Counted from the stretch's first letter, positions 37,939-47,269 are shown. The stretch: DNA of 64,000 nucleotides from Gallionella sp. (GCA_028699065.1 JAQVVH010000001.1:419860-483859), one strand, 5' to 3'. The notes: generated from the letters alone by a model not told the origin. Numbers and translations are program-made.

Positions 37939-39258
37939 TTATTTTGCGTCTCCCGTCTCCGGCGCCCCGACAATCACGGTTGCCATAGCCGCCGTATCAA
38001 GATGCCGGGCAAACGCAGCGCGCACCTGCACGGCGCTAACCTGCTCGACCCGGCGCGGGAAATCTTCCAGATAAGTGAGCGGCAAATCATAAAATCCGAT
38101 CATGCTGAGGTAATCGAGAATCTTGCGGTTACTGTCGATGCGCAATGGGAACCCGCCCACGATGTTCTGTTTCGCCGCATGCAATTCCTTGTCGGTCGGG
38201 CCTTTGGCAATAAATTCGGCCAGCGTCTGGCGAACGATCTGCAACGCCTCGTCGGCCTGGTCCTTTTTGGTTTGCAGACCGATCTGGAATGCGCCCCCCT
38301 GCTGCAACGGCATGAAATAGCTGTACACGCTGTAGGCCATGCCGCGCTTCTCGCGCACCTCATTCATCAGCCGCGAAACGAACCCTCCGCCACCCAACAC
38401 ATAGTTTCCCACGTACAACGGAAAATAATCCGGGTCGCTGCGCGCAATGCCGGGTGCGCCGACGAGGATATGACTCTGACTCGCCGGATGGTTAATCCGC
38501 TGCTCGCTCGCCGCAATTCTGGCGACCGCCGGAGCTGCTTGCTCAACCGGTTTTCCGGTAGGCAAGGCGCCCGTCAGTTGCTGCGCAATTTTTTCGGCTT
38601 GCGCGCGGGAGGCGTCTCCCATAATCGCCACGACGGCCGCGCCGGCGCGATAATGCGCCGCATAAAAATCGCGCAAATCCTGAACATTGACCTTCTGCAA
38701 TGTCAGCGGCTCACCCGAGACGGGCAGCGCGTAGGCATGCTGACCGAAGACGGCTTTCTGAAACGCCTTGTCAGCGATGGTTTCCGGTTTGGTTTCGGCT
38801 TCTTTCAAGGCCGCAATCACACGCGCCTTCTCACGGGCCAGCACAGCTTCCGGAAAAGCCGGCTGCTGCACGACCTTTGCCATGATTTCCAGTGCCTGAC
38901 CTCGCTCCGCCTCACTACTCAAAGTCCGCAGGGAAACGACGGCCCGATCCTGATCGAAACTGCCGCCCAGCTGCGCGCCAAGGTCGGCAAGGTTGCGCGC
39001 AATTTCATCCTCACCCAGCCCGCCCGCGCCCAAATCCAGAAGATGCTGGGTCAGTCCGGCAACACCGGACTTTTCAGGATGATCGAAACGACTGCCCGCC
39101 GGTAAAGTCACGGCGACATCCAACATCGGAATGTCATGATTTTCGACGAACAGCACGCGCGCGCCACTGGCGCTTTGCCACTGCTGGATCATCGGCGTTG
39201 CGGTAACGCCGGCAGCCGCACAGGACAGCATCATTGCGGCAATAAACTTAGCGAACAT
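37939..39258 (-). CDS. M16 family peptidase-like protein, non-catalytic subunit
   Basis: A 439-residue periplasmic protein with signal peptide MFAKFIAAMMLSCAAAGVTA. It has the pitrilysin fold but the zinc site is missing: the HxxEH position reads HLLDLG. The C-terminal half keeps the Arg/Tyr substrate region (EKRGMAYSVYSYF). Such inactive partners dimerise with an active M16 protease, and the neighbouring upstream gene (11-nt overlap) encodes one. The ATG at 39258 opens the signal peptide. Confidence 0.88.
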   Translation of the reverse strand: MFAKFIAAMMLSCAAAGVTATPMIQQWQSASGARVLFVENHDIPMLDVAVTLPAGSRFDHPEKSGVAGLTQHLLDLGAGGLGEDEIARNLADLGAQLGGSFDQDRAVVSLRTLSSEAERGQALEIMAKVVQQPAFPEAVLAREKARVIAALKEAETKPETIADKAFQKAVFGQHAYALPVSGEPLTLQKVNVQDLRDFYAAHYRAGAAVVAIMGDASRAQAEKIAQQLTGALPTGKPVEQAAPAVARIAASEQRINHPASQSHILVGAPGIARSDPDYFPLYVGNYVLGGGGFVSRLMNEVREKRGMAYSVYSYFMPLQQGGAFQIGLQTKKDQADEALQIVRQTLAEFIAKGPTDKELHAAKQNIVGGFPLRIDSNRKILDYLSMIGFYDLPLTYLEDFPRRVEQVSAVQVRAAFARHLDTAAMATVIVGAPETGDAK

Positions 39259-40603
39259 GTGCGCCTCCTGCAGGAACAGACTTGGGCTTGCCGGACAAAG
39301 GCTGCGGATCAAGTACCGCGACCGTCAAATTATCATCGCGCAAAAACTCGGCTGCCACCGCGCGCACCTGATCGGCCGTGACGGCCTGCAATCCGGCCAG
39401 CATTTGCGGAATGGCTTGGTGACCCAGCCCGATGCTTTCGAGCTGACCAATCTGCATCGCCTGATAAAACAGCGAATCGCGCTTGTAAACTTCAGAAGCG
39501 GTGACCTGTGCCTTAACCCGGCGCAATTCCTCTTCATTGACGCCGGTCTCGATCAGCGCGGTAATTTCCGCACGCAGGGCGGCTTCGACATCGGCCACGG
39601 TTTTCCCCGCACTGGGCGTCGCCTCCAGCGTAAATAAGCCCGGACCGCGCGCGATCGAGTCATATCCGGCACCAACACCGCTGGCGACCTGCTGCTCGCG
39701 CACCAAATGCTTGTTAAGCCGGGCGGAAGCATGGCCATCCAGCACACCGGCCAAAATTTCCAGCGCATAGGGTTTCCAGTCCTGCCGCGGAGCCCTGATC
39801 ACCGGCGTGTGATAAGCCATGATGATTTGCGGCAGCTCAGCCGGCGCCTTGACCATCAGACGCCTAATACCCATTTGCGCCGGTTCCGAAAAATCGCGCC
39901 GCAACGGCAAAGTCCGCGCAGGAATGCGCCCGTAATATTTTTCGGCCAGCGCAAACACCGATTTGGCATCAACATCGCCCGCTATCACCAGCGTCGCATT
40001 ATTCGGCACATACCAGCGCCGGTACCAGGCGCGCGCATCATTCACACTCAAAGCCTCGAGATCGTTCATCCAGCCAATCACCGGATGCCGGTAAGGATGC
40101 TGTTGATAAATGTTGGCGAGCAATTGCTCCTGCAACAGCGACTGGGCATCGTCATCCGTGCGCCAGCGCCGTTCTTCCATCACCACTTTAACCTCCTTGG
40201 AAAATTCAGCGCCGGACAATTGCAAATTTTGCATACGGTCCGATTCGAGTCGCATTGCCAGCGCCAGTTTCGACTGGTGCAGCTGCTGAAAATAGGCGGT
40301 GTAGTCATAGCTCGTAAACGCATTTTCACGCCCGCCCGCCGCCGCGATGCGCCGTGAAAACTCACCCGCCGGCACGGCCTTCGTTCCCTTGAACATCATG
40401 TGTTCAAGAACGTGTGCCACCCCGGTTACGCCGCTGGGTTCATCCATGCTCCCGGCCTTGTACCAGATTTGCTGAACCAGCACGGGCGCCCGGTGATCTT
40501 CCTTGACCACGATCTTCAAACCATTCTCCAGTGTGCGTTCATACACGCTGGCGTGGGCGGTGAATCCCGGAAAAATCGCAAGCAAAAACAGCAAAATCCT
40601 CAT
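39248..40603 (-). CDS. M16 family zinc metallopeptidase, catalytic subunit
   Basis: A 451-residue periplasmic protease with signal MRILLFLLAIFPGFTAHA. The inverted zinc motif HVLEHMMFKGT (HxxEH near residue 65) and the downstream Glu in VVMEERRWRTDDD are intact, so it is the active half of the pair. Substrates are unknown; the family degrades peptides. It diverges from ftsY with 83 bp between starts, a gap containing TAAAAT (40634) and, on the other strand, CATAAT (40653) as possible -10 boxes. Confidence 0.9.
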   Translation of the reverse strand: MRILLFLLAIFPGFTAHASVYERTLENGLKIVVKEDHRAPVLVQQIWYKAGSMDEPSGVTGVAHVLEHMMFKGTKAVPAGEFSRRIAAAGGRENAFTSYDYTAYFQQLHQSKLALAMRLESDRMQNLQLSGAEFSKEVKVVMEERRWRTDDDAQSLLQEQLLANIYQQHPYRHPVIGWMNDLEALSVNDARAWYRRWYVPNNATLVIAGDVDAKSVFALAEKYYGRIPARTLPLRRDFSEPAQMGIRRLMVKAPAELPQIIMAYHTPVIRAPRQDWKPYALEILAGVLDGHASARLNKHLVREQQVASGVGAGYDSIARGPGLFTLEATPSAGKTVADVEAALRAEITALIETGVNEEELRRVKAQVTASEVYKRDSLFYQAMQIGQLESIGLGHQAIPQMLAGLQAVTADQVRAVAAEFLRDDNLTVAVLDPQPLSGKPKSVPAGGAHVR

Positions 40604-40686
40604 ATTTTCTAGCCTCTGACAGGTTAATCAGCATAAAATGCGCCCGCATTATGCGACACTTTTTTGCCCTTCGGCCATGCTGATTC

Positions 40687-41667
40687 ATGTTTAGTTTCCT
40701 CAAAAAAGATAACCCTGCGACACCGGCCACATCAACCGATGGCGGCTGGATCGCCCGCCTGAAGTCCGGGCTGGCGCGCACGGGCAACCAGATTTCCGAT
40801 CTGTTTTCGCGCGGCGGCAAGATCGATGAAGACCTCTACGAAGAGTTGGAAACCATCCTGATCACCGCCGATGTCGGTATGCCCGCAACAAATGCGCTGC
40901 TCGCCGATTTGCGCCATCGCGTCAAGGAACAACGCCTTACCGAGGCGCCGGAACTCAGACAGGCGCTGGCGGAGTGCCTGCTCAAACAGCTGGCACCGCT
41001 GGCCCGGCCGTTGGAGATCGGGCAGCATCGCCCCTTCGTGATTATGATCTGCGGCGTCAACGGGGTCGGCAAAACCACCTCCATCGGAAAACTGGCCAAA
41101 TATTTGCAAAGTCAGGGGCTGTCGGTGCTGCTGGCGGCAGGCGACACGTTCCGCGCCGCGGCGCGTGAACAACTGCAGGCCTGGGGCGAGCGAAACAATG
41201 TCACCGTAATCTCGCAGGAAAGCGGGGATTCCGCCGCAGTCATTTTCGATGCCGTCAATGCCGCGCGGGCACGCAAGATCGACGTTGTGATCGCCGACAC
41301 CGCCGGACGTCTTACCACGCAAGCCCATTTAATGGAAGAGATCAAAAAGGTCAGGCGCGTCGTTGCCAAGGCGATGCCGGAAAGCGCGGAATCACCGGCA
41401 GCGCCGCACGAAGTGTTGCTGGTGCTGGATGCCAACACCGGGCAGAACGCACTCTCGCAGGTCAAGGCCTTTGATGATGCGCTGGGCGTAACCGGCCTGA
41501 TTCTGACCAAGCTCGACGGCACTGCCAAGGGCGGCGTGATTGCCGCTATCGCCAAGACCCATCCGATTCCGGTGCGCTTCATCGGGGTCGGTGAAGGACT
41601 CGATGACCTGCGCCCGTTCGTGGCTGAAGATTTTGTCACCGCACTGCTGGGGCTGGAGCGCGCATGA
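40687..41667 (+). CDS. ftsY: Signal recognition particle receptor FtsY
   Basis: A 326-residue SRP-GTPase that receives ribosome-SRP complexes at the inner membrane. The N domain is followed by the G domain with GVNGVGKTTSIGKLA, DTAGRL and TKLDGTAKGG. The acidic A domain of E. coli FtsY is nearly absent, as in many Betaproteobacteria. The stop overlaps the ftsE start (ATGA), forming ftsYEX. Confidence 0.96.
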   Translation: MFSFLKKDNPATPATSTDGGWIARLKSGLARTGNQISDLFSRGGKIDEDLYEELETILITADVGMPATNALLADLRHRVKEQRLTEAPELRQALAECLLKQLAPLARPLEIGQHRPFVIMICGVNGVGKTTSIGKLAKYLQSQGLSVLLAAGDTFRAAAREQLQAWGERNNVTVISQESGDSAAVIFDAVNAARARKIDVVIADTAGRLTTQAHLMEEIKKVRRVVAKAMPESAESPAAPHEVLLVLDANTGQNALSQVKAFDDALGVTGLILTKLDGTAKGGVIAAIAKTHPIPVRFIGVGEGLDDLRPFVAEDFVTALLGLERA

Positions 41668-42314
41668 TTCGCTTTAACCAGGTTTCCAAACGCTATCCCG
41701 GCGGTTACGAGGCACTCAAAAACGTCTCTTTCAATATCGCCGAAGGGGAAATGGTATTCCTGACCGGGCACTCCGGCGCCGGGAAAAGCACATTGCTCAA
41801 ACTGATCGCCGCAATCGAACACCCGAATTCCGGCAGCGTACTGGTCAACAATCAGAATGTGAGTGTGCTCAAGGAGGCCGCGTTGCCCTATTTGCGCCGA
41901 AATTTGGGGCTGGTGTTTCAGGATCACAAGCTGCTCTTCGACCGCAGCGTGTTCGATAACGTGTTGCTACCCCTGCAAATTTGCGGCTTCGATCCGCGCG
42001 AAAGCAGCAAGCGGGTTCGCGCCGCCCTGGATAAGGTGGGGCTGCTCAAGCGCGAAAAGCTCAACCCCATCGCGCTGTCCGGTGGCGAACAACAGCGTCT
42101 GTGCATTGCGCGGGCCATCGTCAATCGCCCCGCCATCCTGCTGGCCGACGAACCGACTGGTAATCTGGATGCTGACTATTCTCGTGAAATCATGGAAATC
42201 TTCCGTTCCTTCCACCAGGTCGGTGCCACCCTGCTGATTTCCACCCACGACCAGAGCGTGCTCGAGGACGAAGGTGTCCGGCGGATCACCCTAAAATCAG
42301 GAGCGCTGGTATGA
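41664..42314 (+). CDS. ftsE: Cell division ATP-binding protein FtsE
   Basis: A 216-residue ABC ATPase that with FtsX controls periplasmic peptidoglycan hydrolases at the septum. Walker A GHSGAGKST, signature LSGGEQQRLCIARAI, Walker B ILLADEPTG. It overlaps ftsY and ftsX by 4 nt each. Confidence 0.96.
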   Translation: MIRFNQVSKRYPGGYEALKNVSFNIAEGEMVFLTGHSGAGKSTLLKLIAAIEHPNSGSVLVNNQNVSVLKEAALPYLRRNLGLVFQDHKLLFDRSVFDNVLLPLQICGFDPRESSKRVRAALDKVGLLKREKLNPIALSGGEQQRLCIARAIVNRPAILLADEPTGNLDADYSREIMEIFRSFHQVGATLLISTHDQSVLEDEGVRRITLKSGALV

Positions 42315-43219
42315 CGGGGAAATTCGGCCATCAGCGCTTTCTGATCCAGTCGGCACTTCGGCGCATTTTTGCCTCCCCGCTGGGCGGCATACTCAATATT
42401 CTGGTGATCGGCATTGCACTCAGTCTGCCGGCGGGCGTGTATACCCTGCTCAAAAATGCTCAAACACTGGCGGAACAACTTCCCGGCAAACCGGAGATCA
42501 GTCTTTATCTGACCACAAAAAGTAATGACCAGACGATCGAAAGCATTCGCACCCGGCTCGCCCAGCACCCCGAGATCGCCGGCAGCCTGTTCATTTCCCG
42601 CGACGACGCGCTCAAAAAAATGCAACAGGACAGTTCGCTGGGGGATGTCATCGAAGCGCTGGACCGAAATCCCCTTCCCGACGCGTTCGTTGTCACACCA
42701 CGCGTTGACTCGGCTGCCGTACTCAAAAAACTGCGCGACGAGCTGGCTCAGTGGGATGGCATAGCCCTTGCACAACTCGATTCGGACTGGGCCTATAAGC
42801 TTGAAGCGCTCATCGCGCTGGGTCGGATGCTGGCACTAATTCTGGGAACCTTGCTCAGCTTGGCGCTGATTGCGGTGACCTTCAACACGATCCGTCTGCA
42901 AATCCTGACCCAGCGGGAAGAAATCGAAGTGGCCCGGCTCATCGGCGCAACCAATGCCTTTATTCGCCAGCCCTTTCTTTTCTTTGGCGCCATTCAGGGC
43001 TTGCTCGGCGGCATCGCCACCCTGCTGATTCTGGCGGCAGGCATCCGTCTGTCAAATGTACCGCTTGCTGATGTTGCCCTCCTCTACGCCAGCGATTTCA
43101 GACTTCAAGCCCTGGGCTGGGGAGATAGTCTATCCCTGCTGCTGTTCTCCCTGTATCTGGGATGGCTGGGGGCCTGGCTTTCCGTGAGCCGGCATTTATC
43201 CCGAATCCGGCCGCAATAA
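42311..43219 (+). CDS. ftsX: Cell division protein FtsX
   Basis: A 302-residue inner-membrane protein with four membrane helices: one near residue 30, a periplasmic domain of about 130 residues, then three C-terminal helices around the conserved LIGATNAFIRQPFLFFGAIQGL. It partners FtsE. Its end is followed within 30 bp by the rpoH promoter, so rpoH has its own start while ftsX readthrough remains possible. Confidence 0.95.
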   Translation: MTGKFGHQRFLIQSALRRIFASPLGGILNILVIGIALSLPAGVYTLLKNAQTLAEQLPGKPEISLYLTTKSNDQTIESIRTRLAQHPEIAGSLFISRDDALKKMQQDSSLGDVIEALDRNPLPDAFVVTPRVDSAAVLKKLRDELAQWDGIALAQLDSDWAYKLEALIALGRMLALILGTLLSLALIAVTFNTIRLQILTQREEIEVARLIGATNAFIRQPFLFFGAIQGLLGGIATLLILAAGIRLSNVPLADVALLYASDFRLQALGWGDSLSLLLFSLYLGWLGAWLSVSRHLSRIRPQ

Positions 43220-43244
43220 ACATTTTCGGGAACCTTGCGCCAGC

Positions 43245-43274
43245 TTGGCACTCTGATCAGCCGAGTGCTAGAAT
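43245..43274 (+). promoter_or_regulatory. rpoH promoter overlapped by a CIRCE-like HrcA operator
   Basis: TTGGCA (43245-43250), an 18-nt spacer and TAGAAT (43269-43274) form the promoter. The same bases make TTGGCACTC-N9-GAGTGCTAG (43245-43271), which matches the CIRCE consensus TTAGCACTC-N9-GAGTGCTAA at 16 of 18 arm positions. The operator therefore covers both promoter boxes, the arrangement of a repressor-blocked promoter. hrcA is in the same window. Confidence 0.82.
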
Positions 43275-43296
43275 TCCCGTCCAAGGAGGAAACCCA

Positions 43297-44157
43297 ATGA
43301 ACGCAACCATGAATTTTCCCGTACCGTCTGCCACGGGCAGCCTGGAAAACTACGTGCAAGCCGTTAACCGTTTTCCCGTGCTTTCCCAAGCGGAAGAGCA
43401 TGAATTGGCAACACGTTTTAAATCCCGGGATGATCTGGATGCCGCACGCCAGCTTGTATTGTCGCATTTGCGCGTCGTTGTCAGCATTGCGCGCGGCTAT
43501 GCCGGTTACGGATTGCCGCAAGCCGACCTGATTCAGGAAGGCAACATCGGCCTCATGAAGGCCGTCAAACGCTACGATCCCGATCGCGGCGTGCGGCTGG
43601 TTTCGTTTGCACTGCACTGGATCCGCGCCGAAATCCACGAATTCGTCGTCCGCAACTGGCGCATGGTCAAAATCGCCACCACCAAGGCGCAGCGCAAACT
43701 GTTTTTCAACCTGCGCAGTATGAAACAGGGGCTGGAACCGCTGAAACCCCAGCAGATCAGCGAGATCGCCACGCAGCTGAATGTCAGCGAACGGGATGTC
43801 GTCGAGATGGAAGGGCGCTTTGCCGGTCACGATGTCGCGCTGGAAGGCCACGGCAGCGACGAGGACGACACTTTCGCGCCTATTCAGTATCTGGCAGAGA
43901 ATGAAGAATACGAGCCTTCCCGCATTCTGGAAGTCGCCGAACAGGAACACTTGCAAACAACAGGACTCGCGACCGCACTGGGCAGTCTGGATGAGCGCAG
44001 CCGCCGTATCATCGAAGCGCGCTGGCTGAATGAGGGAAATGCGGCCACACTGCATGAGCTGGCAGCCGAGTTCAATGTATCGGCCGAACGCATCCGCCAG
44101 ATCGAACAAAAAGCTTTGGGCAAAATGCAAGGCGTACTGACGTTGTCCGCCGCCTGA
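43297..44157 (+). CDS. rpoH: Heat-shock sigma factor RpoH (sigma32)
   Basis: A 286-residue sigma factor that directs RNA polymerase to heat-shock promoters. It shows region 1.2 (YVQAVNRFPVLSQAEEHELA), region 2 (DLIQEGNIGLMKAVKRYDPDRGVRLVSFALHWIRAEI), the RpoH box QRKLFFNLRSMK and region 4 (HELAAEFNVSAERIRQIEQKAL). The ATG at 43297 has AAGGAGG upstream. The predicted leader is only about 15-20 nt. Expression is likely controlled by HrcA through the CIRCE-like site. A strong terminator follows. Confidence 0.97.
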   Translation: MNATMNFPVPSATGSLENYVQAVNRFPVLSQAEEHELATRFKSRDDLDAARQLVLSHLRVVVSIARGYAGYGLPQADLIQEGNIGLMKAVKRYDPDRGVRLVSFALHWIRAEIHEFVVRNWRMVKIATTKAQRKLFFNLRSMKQGLEPLKPQQISEIATQLNVSERDVVEMEGRFAGHDVALEGHGSDEDDTFAPIQYLAENEEYEPSRILEVAEQEHLQTTGLATALGSLDERSRRIIEARWLNEGNAATLHELAAEFNVSAERIRQIEQKALGKMQGVLTLSAA

Positions 44158-44175
44158 TTTCGGATCAGCAACCAT

Positions 44176-44203
44176 AAAAAAAGCCGCAATTGCGGCTTTT
44201 TTT
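44176..44203. terminator. Bidirectional terminator between rpoH and sspB
   Basis: A perfect 28-bp palindrome, A7-GCCGCAA/TTGCGGC-T7; its right edge touches the sspB stop codon. Confidence 0.92.
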
Positions 44204-44570
44204 ATTTAACGATTTTCAGTTGCGGCCGCTTCGGTGGTTCAGCCTCCGGGGGAGGCATATCACCCGGCTGGAAGACTAGGCCTTGTCCGGTCTCCTTGGC
44301 AAAAATGCCTGCAACGGCATCCAGCGGCACGACGATGTCAAAAGGTACACCACCAAAACGCGCGCTGCAGGTAATGAAGTCATTGCCCATCTGCAAATCG
44401 CGCACGGCAGAGGCGCCCAGACTCAGCGTGATCTGTCCATCCCTGACATAAGCCTGAGGGACGAAAGTCCGCTCATTGATGCTAACCGCCAGATAAGGCG
44501 TCAGGCCGCCGTCCACGCACCATTCGTAAATGGCCCGAACCAGGTAGGGGCGCGTGGACAAATCGTTCAT
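44202..44570 (-). CDS. sspB: ClpXP specificity-enhancing factor SspB
   Basis: A 122-residue adaptor that delivers ssrA-tagged proteins to ClpXP. The folded domain starts STRPYLVRAIYEWCVDGGLTPYL; a flexible linker (PGDMPPPEAEPPKRP) leads to the ClpX-binding tail PQLKIVK. The start ATG overlaps the sspA stop by 1 nt (TAATG). The window also encodes ClpS and ClpA, so two Clp adaptors are present. Confidence 0.94.
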   Translation of the reverse strand: MNDLSTRPYLVRAIYEWCVDGGLTPYLAVSINERTFVPQAYVRDGQITLSLGASAVRDLQMGNDFITCSARFGGVPFDIVVPLDAVAGIFAKETGQGLVFQPGDMPPPEAEPPKRPQLKIVK

Positions 44571-45166
44571 TACTTGCGCATCGCCCTTTCCGAGGGGGTC
44601 AGCGCGTCGATGAATCCTTGGCGCGAGAACATTCGCTCGGCATATTTCATCAATGGCGCAGCCTCTTTGCCAAGCTGAATCCCGTAACGGTCCAAACGCC
44701 AAAGCAGCGGTGCAATCGCCACATCCAGCATGGAGAACTCTTCACCCAGCAGATATTTCTGTTTGACGAGAATTTGTGAAACCTGGGTCAGATTGTCCCG
44801 GATTGCCGCACGCGCCTTATCGGCAGTTTTTCCATTCTGTTCGATGATATCCACGTTGCTGTAAAGCTCCTGCTCGAAGCGGTGCAGGAACAGGCGTGCG
44901 CGCCCGCGCATCACCGGATCAGGCGGCATGAGCTGCGGATGCGGGAAACGCTCGTCAATATATTCGTTGATGATGTTGGCCTCGTACAACACCAGATCGC
45001 GTTCAACCAGCACCGGCACCCGATTGTAGGGATTGATGATGGCAACGTCTTCCGCCTTATTCATCAGGTCGACATCGATCACCTCAAAATCCATACCCTT
45101 CTCATAGAGAACGATACGGCAACGGTGGGAATATGGGCAGGTTGTGCCCGAATACAATCGCATCAT
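44570..45166 (-). CDS. sspA: Stringent starvation protein A
   Basis: A 198-residue glutathione-S-transferase-fold protein that binds RNA polymerase in model bacteria. The thioredoxin-like half starts MMRLYSGTTCPYSHRCRIVLYEKG; NPYNRVPVLVERDLVLYEANIINEYID is the classic SspA signature. Two adjacent ATG codons could start it; I took the first. It precedes sspB and follows petC, an order conserved in Betaproteobacteria. Confidence 0.94.
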   Translation of the reverse strand: MMRLYSGTTCPYSHRCRIVLYEKGMDFEVIDVDLMNKAEDVAIINPYNRVPVLVERDLVLYEANIINEYIDERFPHPQLMPPDPVMRGRARLFLHRFEQELYSNVDIIEQNGKTADKARAAIRDNLTQVSQILVKQKYLLGEEFSMLDVAIAPLLWRLDRYGIQLGKEAAPLMKYAERMFSRQGFIDALTPSERAMRK

Positions 45167-45283
45167 GAGAATTTTACCCAGATTGAGTTGGCAAAAAACC
45201 AAATGGCGAAGCACCAGCTCCGCCATCGGTTCGCTTCAGGCGCGGGAAATTACCATAAACGCTATGGCAAATTCAACCCGCGT

Positions 45284-46015
45284 TTAGTGAATATCGCGCC
45301 AGATTTCCTTTTTCAGGGCAAAAACCAGCACAAACAGCACCGCCAGGAAGCCCAGTACGATCATGCCGAGCTTGTAGCGGACCAGCTTCGCCGGTTCGCC
45401 CATGAAAACCAGATAATTCACCAGGTCACCCGCCGTAGCGTCATATTCGGCGGTTGTCATGGAGCCTGGTGCGGCCAGTTCCAACTTATGGGTTTCATGG
45501 CCGTCGTGCGCCTCCACCACCAGATGCTGCTCGCCCTGTAGATCAGCCAGTACGTGCGGCATCCCCACATTCGGGAAGGCCGTGTTGTTCCAGCCGCTGG
45601 GACGATTGGCATCCACATAGAAGCTACGCAGGTAGGTGTAGAGCCAATCCGCGCTGCGTGAACGTGCAATCACGCTGAGATCAGGCGGCGCCACGCCATA
45701 AGCCAGCTTGGCCGATCCCGCATCCATCGCGGCCTGCATGGTGTCACCGACCTTGGTATCTTCGGGCAAACCCAGGTCGGTTTTGATCTGCTCATCGGAC
45801 AGGCCGATGTCGTTCAAACGGTTGTAACGCATCGAAGCCGCAGCGTGACAAGCCAGACAGCGCGAAGTGAACAGTTTGGCGCCACGCTGCAGCGAAGCCT
45901 GATCCTCCAGGTTGACGGGTGCCTGATCGAGATGCACGGCAGCGCCGCTTGCCAACGCCACTGCGGGCATAACCAGCAGCAGTGCGGCTGCAACAAGTTT
46001 CTTGAATGTATTCAT
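45284..46015 (-). CDS. petC: Ubiquinol-cytochrome c reductase, cytochrome c1
   Basis: A 243-residue subunit of complex III with a signal peptide (MNTFKKLVAAALLLVMPAVA), heme c site CLACH at residues 53-57, and a C-terminal membrane anchor (KLGMIVLGFLAVLFVLVFAL). A Met axial ligand is likely in the region around NVGMPHVL. It receives electrons from the Rieske protein and passes them to soluble cytochrome c. Third in petABC, 18 bp after petB. Confidence 0.95.
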   Translation of the reverse strand: MNTFKKLVAAALLLVMPAVALASGAAVHLDQAPVNLEDQASLQRGAKLFTSRCLACHAAASMRYNRLNDIGLSDEQIKTDLGLPEDTKVGDTMQAAMDAGSAKLAYGVAPPDLSVIARSRSADWLYTYLRSFYVDANRPSGWNNTAFPNVGMPHVLADLQGEQHLVVEAHDGHETHKLELAAPGSMTTAEYDATAGDLVNYLVFMGEPAKLVRYKLGMIVLGFLAVLFVLVFALKKEIWRDIH

Positions 46016-46033
46016 TTCTCGAACCTCTCTATC

Positions 46034-47269
46034 CTATTTGAACGTCACACGATCGGGTTCGGGCTTGCACTTGTCGATCTTGGTATACCAGGGCATCAGA
46101 ATGAAGAATGCAAAGTACACCACGGCAAGAATCCGGGAGATGATCGTATAGGTGGGTGTTGCGGGCATCAGGCCAAGGTAGCCCAGACCGACGAAGCTCA
46201 CCACAAACGCCGCGAGGAAAGTCTTGTAAATCGGGCCGCGATAGCGAATCGACTTAACCGGACCCCGATCCAGCCACGGCAGTGCAAAGAAGATCACGGT
46301 CGCAACGCCCATCGCCACCACGCCCGGGAACTGTGAGCCAAACATCGGCGGCACAGCACGCAAGATGGCGTAATACGGCGTGAAGTACCACACCGGCGCG
46401 ATATGCTCGGGCGTCTTCATCGGGTTGGCCGGTACGAAGTTGTTGTACTCCAGGAAGTAGCCACCCATATCCGGCGCAAAGAACACGATCGCGCAGAATA
46501 TGATCAGAAAGCCCACCGCCCCCAAACCATCCTTCACGGTGTAATAAGGGTGGAAGGGAATACCATCCAGCGGTTTGCCGTTGGCATCCTTGTGTTTCTT
46601 GATCTCCACACCGTCCGGATTGTTGGAGCCAACTTCGTGCAGCGCGACCAAGTGCGCCACGATAATCAGCACCAGCACCAGCGGAATCGCGATCACATGC
46701 AGGGCAAAGAAACGGTTCAGCGTGATATCCGAAACCACATAATCACCGCGAATCAGCACCGCCAGATCCGGACCAACGAAAGGCACGGAAGCAAACAGAT
46801 TCACGATCACCTGCGCGCCCCAGAAGGACATCTGACCCCAAGGCAGCAGATAGCCCATGAAGGCCTCGCCCATCAGTGCCAGATAAATGATCATGCCGAT
46901 AATCCACACCAGCTCGCGCGGCTTGCGGTAGGAGCCGTACATGATGCCCCGGAACATGTGCAGGTAAATCACGACGAAGAACATGGAAGCGCCGGTCGAA
47001 TGGATATAGCGCAGCAACCAGCCCCACTGCACATCGCGCATGATGTACTCAACCGAAGCAAACGCAAACAGCGCATCCGGCTTGTAGTTCATCGTCAGGA
47101 AAATCCCGCTGACGATCTGGATCACCAGCACCATCAGCGCGAGGGAGCCGAAGAAATACCAGAAGTTGAAATTCTTCGGTGCGTAGTATTCGGAAACGTG
47201 CGCCTTCCAGGTGGAAATCAGCGGAAAGCGGTCATCGATCCAGCCAACCAGTTTAGTGAGCAGATTCAT
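46034..47269 (-). CDS. petB: Ubiquinol-cytochrome c reductase, cytochrome b
   Basis: A 411-residue membrane subunit with eight predicted helices. Heme-ligand histidines lie in RYIHSTGASMFFVVIYLHMFRG and in FALHVIAIPLVLVLIIVAHL; the quinol-oxidation PEWY-like loop appears as APVWYFTPYYAILRAVP (PVWY). It overlaps the petA stop by 1 nt. In iron oxidisers a bc1 complex may run in reverse to reduce quinone, but nothing in this sequence shows direction. Confidence 0.96.
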   Translation of the reverse strand: MNLLTKLVGWIDDRFPLISTWKAHVSEYYAPKNFNFWYFFGSLALMVLVIQIVSGIFLTMNYKPDALFAFASVEYIMRDVQWGWLLRYIHSTGASMFFVVIYLHMFRGIMYGSYRKPRELVWIIGMIIYLALMGEAFMGYLLPWGQMSFWGAQVIVNLFASVPFVGPDLAVLIRGDYVVSDITLNRFFALHVIAIPLVLVLIIVAHLVALHEVGSNNPDGVEIKKHKDANGKPLDGIPFHPYYTVKDGLGAVGFLIIFCAIVFFAPDMGGYFLEYNNFVPANPMKTPEHIAPVWYFTPYYAILRAVPPMFGSQFPGVVAMGVATVIFFALPWLDRGPVKSIRYRGPIYKTFLAAFVVSFVGLGYLGLMPATPTYTIISRILAVVYFAFFILMPWYTKIDKCKPEPDRVTFK

